Shown: piece after piece, positions 14,304-22,632 of the stretch
Numbering within the stretch: position 1 is the stretch's first letter
How the letters are laid out: every line of letters begins with the position of its first letter
NCBI RefSeq assembly: GCF_030622045.1
Contig: NZ_CP130886.1
Location: forward strand, 6,022,001-6,086,000
Source of the DNA: Planctellipticum variicoloris
GTDB lineage: Bacteria; Planctomycetota; Planctomycetia; Planctomycetales; Planctomycetaceae
Length of the DNA stretch: 64,000 bases
Reading direction: 5' to 3'
Notes under the pieces: generated by a model
The model's database searches: none
The model's input: the letters and a program-made list of their open reading frames with translations, nothing else
Told to the model about the DNA's origin: nothing
Position numbers and translations under genes: made by a program

Positions 14304-15383
14304 ATGCCCCTCTTTCACCGACTCTCTACGTCCGGAAAACAGCGCAGCGTCTGGCTTGAGGACCAGTATGCGGGAACCACCCGCAGCACCTGCTGGCTGA
14401 TCGGCGGCGGACCGTCCCTCTCGCAACTCCCGACCGACCAGATCGCCGCCAGTCCCTGTCCCAAACTGGCCGTCAACCTGTCGGGGTGCGGCCTCATCCG
14501 GCCGACGTTCTGGACGTCGTACGACCCCACCGTCCGCTTTCACCGGTCGATCTATCTCGACGCGGGTATCACGAAGTTCGTCCACCGTCGGCGGGCGATG
14601 GATCTGGTTCCGGAGACGACGTTCAAAGTCTGCGAGTGCCCGGCGACGTACGTCTTTGACCGCGACGGCGCGCGCAGCTACGACCATCTGCTCGACCCGC
14701 AGGCCGCCGGAATCATCGACTGGAGCGACTCGCTGGTACAGGGAATCGACATCCTCTACCGGCTCGGCTTCCGGCGAATTCTGTTGGCCGGCTGCGACCT
14801 GAGCGTGCCCCCGTCGATGGAAGTCGTCGAACTGGCGCGGCAGCGGGGCGTCGAATACCAGCCGGGCGAACTGCTGCAGGAATTCTTCCAGCGCTGCACC
14901 CGCGCCAGTCTGAACGAGCTGCTGCAGCAGGAAAGCTCCGTCGGCGCTCAATACCACTTCGACGAACGGAAATCACTCGCAGCGGCGATCGCGACCGATG
15001 CGCACTACTTTCGCATCGTCCAGTACCTGCGGCTCTCCCGTCGGAACCTGGCCTTGCATGGCGTGGAGCTGATCTCCGTGACGCCCGGCAGCCGGCTGAA
15101 CGGCTTCTTTCCGTATCTCCCGGTGAAGAAGGTTCTTCAGGAACTGCGGACCGAGATCGGCGATCCGGCCCGCGAACCGACGCGCGGCCTTTACACGGAG
15201 CAGTTGCCGCGTCGAAACGCCGAGGCCGGCCCGATGCGCGACTACCGTTCGCCCGGCTCGGCCGATCCGAAGCGAGCACAGGATCCGGTTCCCCCGGTTC
15301 CCGCCGGGGAACTGATCGTCGAGCGGGAAGGCTGGACGCCGTTCGCTCAGCGCGCATACGCCGCGCCGATCGAGGAGGGCTGA
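14304..15383 (+). CDS. DUF115-like glycan-associated protein
   Basis: A 359-residue protein. Near the N-terminus, CWLIGGGPSLSQL (about residues 30-42) matches the nucleotide-like binding start of DUF115/MptE-like proteins ('GGGPSL'). KLAVNLSG (about 54-61) and FWTSYDPTVRF (about 69-79) fit the next conserved segment ('.aiN......pD.w...D'), and GFRRILLAGCDLSV (about 155-168) fits the later 'G...I.l.G.D' strand. Members act near glycosyltransferases in surface or flagellin glycosylation. The next gene, a GT2, starts on its last base (TGATG), so the two are translationally coupled. The ATG lacks a Shine-Dalgarno. Confidence 0.55.
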   Translation: MPLFHRLSTSGKQRSVWLEDQYAGTTRSTCWLIGGGPSLSQLPTDQIAASPCPKLAVNLSGCGLIRPTFWTSYDPTVRFHRSIYLDAGITKFVHRRRAMDLVPETTFKVCECPATYVFDRDGARSYDHLLDPQAAGIIDWSDSLVQGIDILYRLGFRRILLAGCDLSVPPSMEVVELARQRGVEYQPGELLQEFFQRCTRASLNELLQQESSVGAQYHFDERKSLAAAIATDAHYFRIVQYLRLSRRNLALHGVELISVTPGSRLNGFFPYLPVKKVLQELRTEIGDPAREPTRGLYTEQLPRRNAEAGPMRDYRSPGSADPKRAQDPVPPVPAGELIVEREGWTPFAQRAYAAPIEEG

Positions 15384-16054
15384 TGGTCACTCCCGACGAC
15401 GTCACCCTCATGATTCCGCAACGGGGCGGCGCCGCTTTGACGCGGCACTGCCTGGAGGGACTCTTCCGGTACGAACCCGACGTCGGCGAAATCCTTGTCA
15501 TCGACGACGGCAGTCCGGATGACTCCGCGGAGGATGTCGAGCGGACCTCGCCCGCCCCGGTGAAAGTGCTCCGCACCGAACCGCGGGGCGTCACCGCCGC
15601 CTGGAACCTGGGCCTCGCGACAGCCACGACGCACTACGTAGTCCTGCTCAACAATGACGTCCTGATTCACGGCCCGTGGCTGGAACAACTGCTGCAGCCG
15701 CTCGCTGACGGAACCGCCGTGATCGCCGGCGCTCGCTGGCGCACTGAACGAATGCTGCCTCAATCACTCCTGCATCGGTCGCCTGCGACTCGACTGCTGG
15801 AAGGCTGGTGCCTCGCTCTGGCGCGGGAGACCTGGCGACAGCTCGGCGGCTTTGAAGCCTCGCTGCGCCTCTACTGGTCCGACACCGATTTCCAATGGCG
15901 CGCCGTTCAACAGTACGGCGAACGTGCGCTGCACGCCGTCGAGAATCTGCCGCTGGAACATCTCGGCCATCGCACCACCCGGCAATCGCCCGATCGCGAG
16001 GCGCTCTGGCGCGCCGACCGACAGCGCTTCATCGAGATCTGGTCTCTGTCGTAA
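15383..16054 (+). CDS. Glycosyltransferase family 2
   Basis: A 223-residue GT-A enzyme. The start MVTPDDVTLMIPQRGG is followed by EILVIDDGSPDDSAE (about residues 36-50), the typical 'vvDDGS.D' nucleotide-sugar motif, and THYVVLLNNDVLIHGPWLEQL (about 83-103), the 'l.NNDv' DXD-equivalent. GWCLALARETWRQLGGFEASLRLYWSDTDFQWRA (about 141-174) fits the acceptor/catalytic 'GgFDE.f..Y.eD.D' segment. It would transfer a sugar to an unknown acceptor. It is coupled to the upstream DUF115-like gene by a 1-bp overlap. It may decorate phage tail or host surface. Confidence 0.85.
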   Translation: MVTPDDVTLMIPQRGGAALTRHCLEGLFRYEPDVGEILVIDDGSPDDSAEDVERTSPAPVKVLRTEPRGVTAAWNLGLATATTHYVVLLNNDVLIHGPWLEQLLQPLADGTAVIAGARWRTERMLPQSLLHRSPATRLLEGWCLALARETWRQLGGFEASLRLYWSDTDFQWRAVQQYGERALHAVENLPLEHLGHRTTRQSPDREALWRADRQRFIEIWSLS

Positions 16055-16072
16055 GGCCGGGCGCGCCCGGCC
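16055..16072. repeat. 18-bp perfect palindrome, copy 1
   Basis: GGCCGGGCGCGCCCGGCC starts one base after the glycosyltransferase stop. The same 18 bp recur at 40885-40902 upstream of the second hsp20 gene. It may serve as a transcript-end hairpin or a dispersed repeat. Confidence 0.7.
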
Positions 16073-16090
16073 GAATTGCGCCAGTCGATC

Positions 16091-16173
16091 GGGTGGCACG
16101 CCCTGAGTCCTCGAAGGGCGTGGTCTTCCATTCCACAATCACGCCCATCGCAAAGCCTCTGGGCGTGCCACCC
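16091..16173. repeat. Palindromic element family B, copy 2
   Basis: Arms GGGTGGCACGCCC and GGGCGTGCCACCC enclose TGAGTCCTCGAAGGGCGTGG and CACGCCCATCGCAAAGCCTC. Other copies are at 5650-5731, 17977-18057 and 53681-53766. The remaining gap to 16240 holds no gene. Confidence 0.85.
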
Positions 16174-16240
16174 GCCGAGATGCGCCGGGTGAGCGCGGCT
16201 GCGATGGTCGATCTCACCGCACCCTACGAAAGACATACCG

Positions 16241-17287
16241 ATGCCTCGCCGCCCCCGCCTCCTGCAATTCTGCAACGTCGGCCAGATCTGCGGCGGCACC
16301 GCGGCCTGCGCCTGGACCGTCGCCCGCAGCCTCCCCGCCTGGGAACACCACGTCGCTTTCCCCGGACCGGTGACTCCCGAGACGCGGGATGCCTTCCGGG
16401 CCGCCTGCCTGTGGGAACAACAACCGATCAATCGCGATCTGGTCGCTGCGGTGCAGCCGGACATCGTCCTGCTCCACAATCAACCGGCGGAACGTCTGCT
16501 CGAACGACTGCCGGCGCCGACGATCCAGTACCTGCATTCGATCCTTCAACCCGCGAACGCGGACCTCACCCTCTGCTGCTCGCACTGGCTGGCGGAGCGC
16601 CTGAAGCTGCCGCGAGAATCGGTTCTGTGGCAGGCCGTGCCGCGACCTGCGCCGCTGATCGAATCCGCGGCGGCCTCGCGCGGACAGGCCGGGCGACTGA
16701 TTGTCGGACGCCTCTGCACTCCGGCGGCCGCCAAGTGGCCGCGCGAGCTGATCGCCTGGTACGCCGAACTGGCGACCGCGTGTCCCCATGTCGCGTGGGA
16801 GTTCGTCGGCTGCCCAGAAGAGCTGCAGCGTCCGCTGGCCGACGCCTGTCGGCAGAATGTCGTATTCCATCCGGCCAACTGGTCGGCGCGCGGACGATTG
16901 CGGGACTGGGATGTCCTGCTCTACCACCATCCACAGTTGGCAGAATCGTTCGGGCGGACCGTCGCGGAGGCGATGCGGGCGGGCTGCATTCCAGTCGTCG
17001 ATCGCCAAGGGGGCTTTGTCGAGCAGGTCACCGAAGGCTGCGGGCGACTCTGCACCGGCACGGCGGAGTTCATCGCAGCGCTGCAGGCGCTGAAGGACCG
17101 GGCCGTCCGCGGGCGAATGTCGCGACAGGCGCAGGAACGGGCCGAACGGGAGTTCTCGCTGGAACGATTCTCCCGCGAGCTGCTGGCCCGGTTCGATCAG
17201 GCAGCCGCCCGGTTCCGGGCCGGTTCAGTCGCGACGCCTGCGGCGGGTACTTCGACCGCTTCGCCACGCGCCGCGCGCTCGGCATAG
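16241..17287 (+). CDS. Glycosyltransferase family 1/4 (GT-B)
   Basis: A 348-residue GT-B enzyme. The C-terminal half has RGRLRDWDVLLYHHPQLAESFGRTVAEAMRAGCIPVVDRQGG (about residues 212-253), where ESFGRTVAEAMRAG is the E-x7-E nucleotide-sugar motif of GT4 enzymes. The N-terminal half (LLQFCNVGQICGGTAACAWTVARSL, about 7-31) carries the usual Gly-rich acceptor loop. The product would extend a glycan started by the upstream GT2. Its last 91 bp overlap the convergent acyltransferase gene, and the final 30 residues (Ala/Thr/Ser-rich) look non-conserved. Confidence 0.8.
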   Translation: MPRRPRLLQFCNVGQICGGTAACAWTVARSLPAWEHHVAFPGPVTPETRDAFRAACLWEQQPINRDLVAAVQPDIVLLHNQPAERLLERLPAPTIQYLHSILQPANADLTLCCSHWLAERLKLPRESVLWQAVPRPAPLIESAAASRGQAGRLIVGRLCTPAAAKWPRELIAWYAELATACPHVAWEFVGCPEELQRPLADACRQNVVFHPANWSARGRLRDWDVLLYHHPQLAESFGRTVAEAMRAGCIPVVDRQGGFVEQVTEGCGRLCTGTAEFIAALQALKDRAVRGRMSRQAQERAEREFSLERFSRELLARFDQAAARFRAGSVATPAAGTSTASPRAARSA

Positions 17288-17940
17288 TCAGTCCAGTCCT
17301 GCATCGCCTGCTGCACGCGGGCGACATGCACTTCGAGTTCCTCGCGACTCTGGTCCGGAGGAATCGCAATCGGCTCCCCGGAAACGACATACACGGTCGT
17401 GAAAGGCAGCGGCACCAGCAGGTCGGTCCAGCTCGCTTGGACTCTCCAGGCTCGCTTTGCGCCATATCCGCCGGGGACAATCCGCCTCCCGGTCTGCGAG
17501 GCCAGATAGACCGCTCCAGCCTTCATTTCGCGCCGCGGACCGCGGGGGCCGTCGGGCGAGATCACAATGTTCTTGCCGTCAGTGTCGGTAATGAGCTGCT
17601 TCAGCGCCTGGGCGCCGCCGCGTTTCGACGACCCCCGGACCGTCGAGTAACCCAGCCGGCGCAAGGCTTCCGCGAGAAACGAACCGTCCTGATGCTGGCT
17701 GACCAGGCAACAGGTCTGCCGGCGGGCATGAGCGGGAGCGGCGAAGATCGGCACCAGCACGGCGTCGTGCCAGACGCAGAGAATGAACCGCTCGGTTTCC
17801 GCAGGCGACCGGCGGTAGTTGATCCCGAGCGACGGATCAGGCGAGAGAAACACCTTGCGGCAGGTGGCGAACCAGAGGCGCATGACCACGGACAAAATCA
17901 GTCCGGCGACCCGGGGCGCCCAACGACTGCGAATTCTCAC
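17197..17940 (-). CDS. Lysophospholipid acyltransferase family protein (DUF374)
   Basis: A 247-residue membrane-associated acyltransferase. LCVWHDAVLVPIF (about residues 54-66) holds the HX-D-like catalytic motif of the DUF374 branch. LVSQHQDGSFLAEALRRLGYSTVRGSSKRGGAQAL (about 79-113) and PDGPRGPRREMKAGAVYLAS (about 124-143) are strongly conserved substrate-binding motifs. DUF374 proteins acylate lipid A-type precursors. The start is GTG at 17940 with an excellent Shine-Dalgarno (GGGAGG, 8 nt upstream). It converges on the GT-B gene with a 91-bp overlap. The C-terminal tail is likely dispensable. Confidence 0.85.
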   Translation of the reverse strand: MRIRSRWAPRVAGLILSVVMRLWFATCRKVFLSPDPSLGINYRRSPAETERFILCVWHDAVLVPIFAAPAHARRQTCCLVSQHQDGSFLAEALRRLGYSTVRGSSKRGGAQALKQLITDTDGKNIVISPDGPRGPRREMKAGAVYLASQTGRRIVPGGYGAKRAWRVQASWTDLLVPLPFTTVYVVSGEPIAIPPDQSREELEVHVARVQQAMQDWTDYAERAARGEAVEVPAAGVATEPARNRAAA

Positions 17941-17976
17941 GGATCAGCCTCCCACGTCACGCATGCACTTCAGTTC

Positions 17977-18057
17977 GGGTGGCACGCCCAAAGTCCTCGA
18001 TGGGCGCGGTTGGCGGACTGGATCACGCCCTTCGCAACGCCACAGCGCGTGCCACCG
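17977..18057. repeat. Palindromic element family B, copy 3 (diverged)
   Basis: Arms GGGTGGCACGCCC and GCGTGCCACC with interior AAAGTCCTCGATGGGCGCGG and ATCACGCCCTTCGCAACGCC. It lies between the end of the TPR lipoprotein gene and the start of the acyltransferase gene, both on the minus strand. Confidence 0.8.
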
Positions 18058-18100
18058 CTTTCTCTGGCTATTCCCTGTTCGCCATTCGCCATTCCCGCGA

Positions 18101-20011
18101 TCACCTCTGCGTCGTCTCCGACGGCCATGCGGGCAACGGCTGAGCCCCTTGCGGGGCAGGCCATGCGACCGTGGGAGCCTGCGATGGCGGCCCGACGGGC
18201 TTCTGCAGCGTCTGCGGCCTGGGAGGCCACGGCTCGGCCGTTCCGGGGCGCGGCGCGGCGTCCATCTGGGCGGCGAGCGGTGACGCCGCGGCTGAACCTG
18301 ACGTCACGTTTGCGGACGGGACCGGCCAGGGAGAAACGGCAGCATTGGGATTTGCCGGCGGCTGGGGCGTCGCCGCGGGCCGTCCCGGCACGCTTCGGCC
18401 CGCTTCCAACCCGGCTCTCTGGTCAATTTCGTGCTGGAACGCGGCGAGCGGATCGCCCTGCCGAGGTTGAGTGCCGCTCACTGGCAGGTTGGCCGCCGGC
18501 CAGTCGGCCAATGTTCCCCCCGCTTGCACCACCCCCGAGGCCGGGGCTTTCGCTTCAGCGTTCGGCCAGGCCGGCAGGCCCTGCGCCGTCGCGACTGCCT
18601 GCGCGTTGCCCCACGGACTCGCCGTTCCAACTGCCGGCGGAGCTGTGCTGGCGACAGTGACCGACGCCGCTGTCACCCCTGTGGGAAACAGACTGCCCGG
18701 TCCGGCATCGAGCCCGGCCAGCGCCGCCAGACGGCTGACGGAGTTCTGATCGACGCCAGGCGCAGGTGCAGTGCCGCCAGTCAGCGTGATCTCGTTGCGA
18801 GGAGTGATGTCCGTAATCGTCGCACGCGGCACCGAGGGATCGGCCGGGAAAGGGCTCGACGAAGTTGGCGGAGCTGGTGGAGCTGGTGGAGCTGTCGGAT
18901 TCTGGACCAGCTTGGGAGGTCCCGGTTCGACCGCCGGCAGCGGCGTCCCCTGCCAGAAGCCGCCGTTGCCCGTCGGCGCGGGGCGCGTCGAACCCCCTGC
19001 TTCAGCCACCAGCGGCCCGGCCTGCGGAATCGCCGTCTGCGGGTTGCTTCCGCCAAAGGGTGCAATGGTCGGCAGGCTGGCCCGCCCCGGCGGCGGAGCC
19101 ACTGGCTCGGCGGAGGCGTCCGGAAACTCGTTGGCCCCCCCCGCGTGAATCACTTTCTGACTGGCGGGATCGGCGGCCGCCCCGGCCCCCTGCGTCTGCT
19201 CCTCCAGCCAGCGAGCCTGGTCGGAGGACATCGAGCCAGTGTCGGCAACCTGCTGAATCCCCCCCCGGAGCGGAGTCGCCTCCGGAACTTCACGCTGGGC
19301 AATCTCTTCGATCGACGGTGCGCCCGGCGGCAGCATGCTGGCGAGTTTGGACTTCGCGACGTCGAACGGCTCAATGCGTTTCAACGCCGCAAATGCTTCG
19401 TCATAACGCTTTTGTCGAACGCAGACCTGGGCCAGGTTTCCGTTGGCGTCGGCGTGCTGCGGATCGAGTTCGAGCGCCTGCTTGAGCAGCCGTTCCGCTT
19501 CCCGATCCTGCTTCCGCAGGTACAGCGAGAATCCCATATCGCTCAGAATCGACGGATCGGACGGCTTCAACTCGTGAGCCTTGTTGTAATGCCGGTCGGC
19601 CAGCGGGAAGTCGCTGCCGCGGTCGGCGATCACCCCCAGCCGGTGGTGCGCCTCGGCGAAAGCCGGATCGGCGTCGATCGCATGCTCGTAGGCCGCGCGG
19701 GCCTCGGAATAGTGACGATCGTTTTCGAGCCGCGCCCCTTCGGTGTACCACTCGGCGGGACTCTTCGAGGACGTCCCTTTGGAGCCGGAATCCGATCCCG
19801 TGCGGGCGATCTTCGTCCCGGATTCCTTGGGAGATTTCTCGGGGGACTGATTGCGTTCGGGTCTTGAGTCGTCGCGACGATCCGCCAGGCTGCCGCCGCC
19901 GGGCGGTTCGCGCTGATCGCGGTTGAGGGCGAACCAGTTGGCAGACTGACAGCCGCAAAGCAGCAGCGTCAGCAATCCGCCTGCCATCCCTGGCCAGGTT
20001 CGAAGAGTCAT
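18101..20011 (-). CDS. TPR-containing lipoprotein with Pro-rich C-terminus
   Basis: A 636-residue lipoprotein. The signal peptide MTLRTWPGMAGGLLTLLLCGC ends in a lipobox (LLCGC), so the Cys near residue 21 would be lipidated. A charged linker is followed by about four TPR units between residues 86 and 213 (SEARAAYEHAIDADPAFAEA; ADRHYNKAHELKPSDPSIL; AERLLKQALELDPQHADANG). The C-terminal 400 residues are Pro/Ala/Gly-rich and probably disordered. TPR lipoproteins often scaffold envelope complexes. ATG 20011 has a clear AGAGGA Shine-Dalgarno. An earlier in-frame start at 20041 would ruin the signal peptide. Confidence 0.8.
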   Translation of the reverse strand: MTLRTWPGMAGGLLTLLLCGCQSANWFALNRDQREPPGGGSLADRRDDSRPERNQSPEKSPKESGTKIARTGSDSGSKGTSSKSPAEWYTEGARLENDRHYSEARAAYEHAIDADPAFAEAHHRLGVIADRGSDFPLADRHYNKAHELKPSDPSILSDMGFSLYLRKQDREAERLLKQALELDPQHADANGNLAQVCVRQKRYDEAFAALKRIEPFDVAKSKLASMLPPGAPSIEEIAQREVPEATPLRGGIQQVADTGSMSSDQARWLEEQTQGAGAAADPASQKVIHAGGANEFPDASAEPVAPPPGRASLPTIAPFGGSNPQTAIPQAGPLVAEAGGSTRPAPTGNGGFWQGTPLPAVEPGPPKLVQNPTAPPAPPAPPTSSSPFPADPSVPRATITDITPRNEITLTGGTAPAPGVDQNSVSRLAALAGLDAGPGSLFPTGVTAASVTVASTAPPAVGTASPWGNAQAVATAQGLPAWPNAEAKAPASGVVQAGGTLADWPAANLPVSGTQPRQGDPLAAFQHEIDQRAGLEAGRSVPGRPAATPQPPANPNAAVSPWPVPSANVTSGSAAASPLAAQMDAAPRPGTAEPWPPRPQTLQKPVGPPSQAPTVAWPAPQGAQPLPAWPSETTQR

Positions 20012-20415
20012 TCCACATTCCTCTGATGATGCAGCCCGCATCCAATCGGACCGACCGGCCGGAACTCGAAACTCGGAGTCCGACCGGCGTTTTCCGCCGG
20101 TCTCGACGCCAATTCCGCGATTCCGGGTCTCGACAGGCGGCGAAACTTTAAAGATTGCTGTCGAATCTGTCGAGGCGAGGTTTTTCCGCTTCGCGGACGT
20201 ACAGGTCCGGGGGCGGGGCAGGACGGAAAAAAGAAGAGGACTTGACGCGGAGATCGGAGAGGGAAAATTTCACCCAACGACGCCCCGAAGAAAAAATGGG
20301 AGAATGAGCGTGACAATTCCTGCCCCCCTCGCCCGCCGTCTGCGGCGGGCGAGGGTCGGGGCGATGGTCTTCGAGCTTGGAGCCGCGGTTGAATCCTTTT
20401 ACAGAGAGCCGCCTG
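20012..20415. other. Divergent intergenic region
   Basis: About 400 bp between two divergent genes. I see no gene here. It must hold the promoters for both sides. A CGCCCGCCGTCTGCGGCGGGCG inverted repeat (about 20331-20352) is present. No recognisable -35/-10 pair was found with confidence. Confidence 0.5.
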
Positions 20416-21111
20416 ATGCCGCCAAACTCGATGGAGATGGTCCGCCGCCGTTTTCTGCAACTTCCGCAGTTGCAGAAAACGCTGGTCTTCGGCGGGCTGG
20501 GGATGCTGTCGGGGTGGGTCGCCACTGGGGGAATTCTGGCGATCCTGTTGTATGCCGATTCCCAGTCACTCCCGATCGGGATGATCATTCCGGTCATTCT
20601 GGCCTGTCTCGCCTGTCCAGGGCTGGCGTTTGGACTTCTGGTCACCGGACCGCTGGAAACACTTCGCTCCGGGACGCTCGCTCGATGGATGGGCTCGCTA
20701 TCGGGGGCGATCATCCTGCACCCGGCGGCGTTTGTCATTAGCCTGGCGACAGCCGGCCCGGTCTTTACGAGTAACGAACCGCATGACACAGCGGCCCTGC
20801 TGCCGATGGCGATCGTCGGCGGAGTCTTTGGTTACATGATGACCTGGATCTGCCGGGGAACTTCGAGGAAGACCTGGACTCTCGGAGCGGCCGCCACGGC
20901 CGTCGCTGCGGTTATGGCGACCGTGGCGGACGCCCAATTGTCGGGCCGTTTTTCGGGGGTCGGCAAGGAAGTGAGCGTCATCATGCATCTGTCGCCGCTG
21001 TTTGTGACGCTCCATTGCACGATCGCGGCGAGCCTGTCGTGGCAGGACTGGCCGACCATCGACCGGATGCCTCAGCCACCCCTCGACGAACCCGCTACAC
21101 TTCCTCCATGA
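20416..21111 (+). CDS. Multi-pass membrane protein, unknown
   Basis: A 231-residue hydrophobic protein with about six transmembrane segments (for example TLVFGGLGMLSGWVATGGIL, then MIIPVILACLACPGLAFGLL, then AIILHPAAFVISLATAGPVF). I do not recognise a family. The gene overlaps the following phosphatase by ATGA (21108-21111), so the two are translationally coupled. The start at ATG 20416 is chosen because the upstream in-frame Met (20377) lies in a C-rich leader; AGAGAG sits about 10 nt upstream of 20416. Confidence 0.65.
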   Translation: MPPNSMEMVRRRFLQLPQLQKTLVFGGLGMLSGWVATGGILAILLYADSQSLPIGMIIPVILACLACPGLAFGLLVTGPLETLRSGTLARWMGSLSGAIILHPAAFVISLATAGPVFTSNEPHDTAALLPMAIVGGVFGYMMTWICRGTSRKTWTLGAAATAVAAVMATVADAQLSGRFSGVGKEVSVIMHLSPLFVTLHCTIAASLSWQDWPTIDRMPQPPLDEPATLPP

Positions 21112-21836
21112 GCGGAAGACTCCTCACCATCGGCGACATCCACGGCTGCGCTTCCGCACTCGACGCGATCCTGAAAGAATCCGCGCCGGAGGCGGACGAG
21201 ACCGTCGTTATCCTGGGGGACGTCATCGACCGCGGGCCGGATACGCCGGGGGTCGTCGAACGCCTGCTGGACCTCGAACGCCGCTGCCGCGTCGTGCTGA
21301 TCCGGGGGAATCACGAGGAGCAGTTCTTCCGTTCGTTCGACGAACCGTCGGCGTTTGACGCCTGGATGCTGCACGGGGGGGCCGAGACCCTCGCGCAGTA
21401 TGGCGGGCGGATGGACCGGATTCCCGAGGAACACGTCGAGTTTCTGCAGCGGTCGGTCGACTGGTTCGAGCAGGGGGCTGCGCTCTTCGCTCACGCCGGA
21501 CTGGCGGCGGATGTCCCGCTGGCGGATCAATCGTCCGCGTGGCTCCGCTGGATCAAGCACACGCCGGACCGGCCGGTCTGGCAGCCGGAAAAGACGGTTT
21601 ACGTGGGGCATACGCCGCAGAAGTCCGGGTTGCCGCTGGCGACGCCCGGCTGGTGCGCCATCGACACCTGGGCCTACGGAGCCCTCCGCGGTGCCGATGG
21701 CTGGCTGACCTGCCTGGACGTGGGAAGCGGGACGTACTGGCAGACCCGCGAAGAAGGCGGCGTGCGAGAGGGGAAGATCGAGCAACCACCGACTTCACAT
21801 CGCCAACCACCAACCACCAATAACCAACTGCGGTGA
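21108..21836 (+). CDS. Serine/threonine-type metallophosphoesterase
   Basis: A 242-residue calcineurin-like phosphatase related to bacterial PrpA/ApaH-type enzymes. Metal-binding motifs appear in order: GDIHG (residues 9-13), GDVIDRG (about 36-42), GNHEE (about 66-70), a His in LFAHAGL (about 128) and VGHTPQ (about 167-172). It would remove phosphate from proteins or hydrolyse nucleotide substrates in the cytoplasm. The start ATG overlaps the stop of the upstream membrane gene. The last about 20 residues (QPPTSHRQPPTTNNQ) are encoded by CCAACCA 7-nt repeats, so the native C-terminus has been extended by repeat sequence. Confidence 0.87.
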   Translation: MSGRLLTIGDIHGCASALDAILKESAPEADETVVILGDVIDRGPDTPGVVERLLDLERRCRVVLIRGNHEEQFFRSFDEPSAFDAWMLHGGAETLAQYGGRMDRIPEEHVEFLQRSVDWFEQGAALFAHAGLAADVPLADQSSAWLRWIKHTPDRPVWQPEKTVYVGHTPQKSGLPLATPGWCAIDTWAYGALRGADGWLTCLDVGSGTYWQTREEGGVREGKIEQPPTSHRQPPTTNNQLR

Positions 21837-21873
21837 GCCTCGAAGACTCGACCTCACCCGACCCGACCTGCTG

Positions 21874-22257
21874 TCAGCGCCCGAGAAGTTCGCCGAGATC
21901 GGATCGCCAGGCCTGAAATCCGGGGCCGGGCTCGTCGGCGTTCGTCAGGGGAAACCGGCTGAGAATTCGACCGCGGGAAAGATCCCCCGCGATGTCGCCG
22001 TAGATCCCCTGCAGAACCCCCTCGTCCCTGTAGTGCGGGCTGGGATAATGCTGCACCAGATACGTCAGCAGCAAGGCCTCTTCGGTCGGCAGGGCCGGTT
22101 CGGGGGGAAGATTGACCGGGTCGTCAGCCAAGGCGGGCGGTTCTTTGCGATCCGGCGGCGCCGCAACGGCCGCCTCCTGGAGCCCGAGGATGGCGACGCC
22201 TCCCAGGAGTCCCCGGCGGGCGAACTCCCGCCGATCGAGCGGGCCGGAATCCGACAT
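21874..22257 (-). CDS. Small Tat-signal protein, unknown
   Basis: A 127-residue protein with a twin-arginine signal: DRREFARRGLLGGVAILGLQEAAVA (about residues 8-32). The mature part (about 90 residues) includes LPTEEALLLTYLVQHYPSPHY (about 56-76) and is unrecognised. It somewhat resembles small subunits that accompany exported oxidoreductases, but no cofactor motif is present. It starts 12 bp after the cupin gene on the same strand, so the two form an operon. Confidence 0.65.
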   Translation of the reverse strand: MSDSGPLDRREFARRGLLGGVAILGLQEAAVAAPPDRKEPPALADDPVNLPPEPALPTEEALLLTYLVQHYPSPHYRDEGVLQGIYGDIAGDLSRGRILSRFPLTNADEPGPGFQAWRSDLGELLGR

Positions 22258-22269
22258 GCTGTGCTCCCT

Positions 22270-22632
22270 TCAGACGCCCGGCAGCGGGGGAATGTAGTTG
22301 TTAATCAGCTCGGCGTAATCTTCGCGAACGGGACTGAAGACGTCCAGCACGACTGCGGGACCGCCGACCGCCACGGCGCGATGCGGGACGCCGGGCGGGA
22401 TCAGGAACAGCGAGCCCTTTTCCACAACGCGGGTTTCGTCGCCGATGGTGAGCTGGACTTTCCCTTCGAGCAGAATTCCCCCCTGCTCGTGGGGATGGTG
22501 ATGCAACGGCACCTCGGCCCCGTCCTCCATTTCCAGGTACGAGAGCATCAGGTTCTGCCCGAACGGCGTCCGGAGCCGGCAGCCGGGGACGGGAGTGATT
22601 GTTGGGATCTTGGAGAGGTCGATGAAGCCCAT
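22270..22632 (-). CDS. Cupin domain protein
   Basis: A 120-residue single-domain cupin. PLHHHPHEQGGILLEGKVQLTIGDE (about residues 42-66) matches cupin motif 1 (G-x5-HxH-x3-4-E-x6-G) and PPGVPHRAVAVGGPAVVLDVFSP (about 80-102) matches motif 2. The His residues would bind a metal. Such small cupins act as sugar isomerases, dioxygenases or regulators, and nothing here decides which. ATG 22632 is chosen because upstream in-frame residues are implausible. First gene of a two-gene minus-strand operon. Confidence 0.8.
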   Translation of the reverse strand: MGFIDLSKIPTITPVPGCRLRTPFGQNLMLSYLEMEDGAEVPLHHHPHEQGGILLEGKVQLTIGDETRVVEKGSLFLIPPGVPHRAVAVGGPAVVLDVFSPVREDYAELINNYIPPLPGV

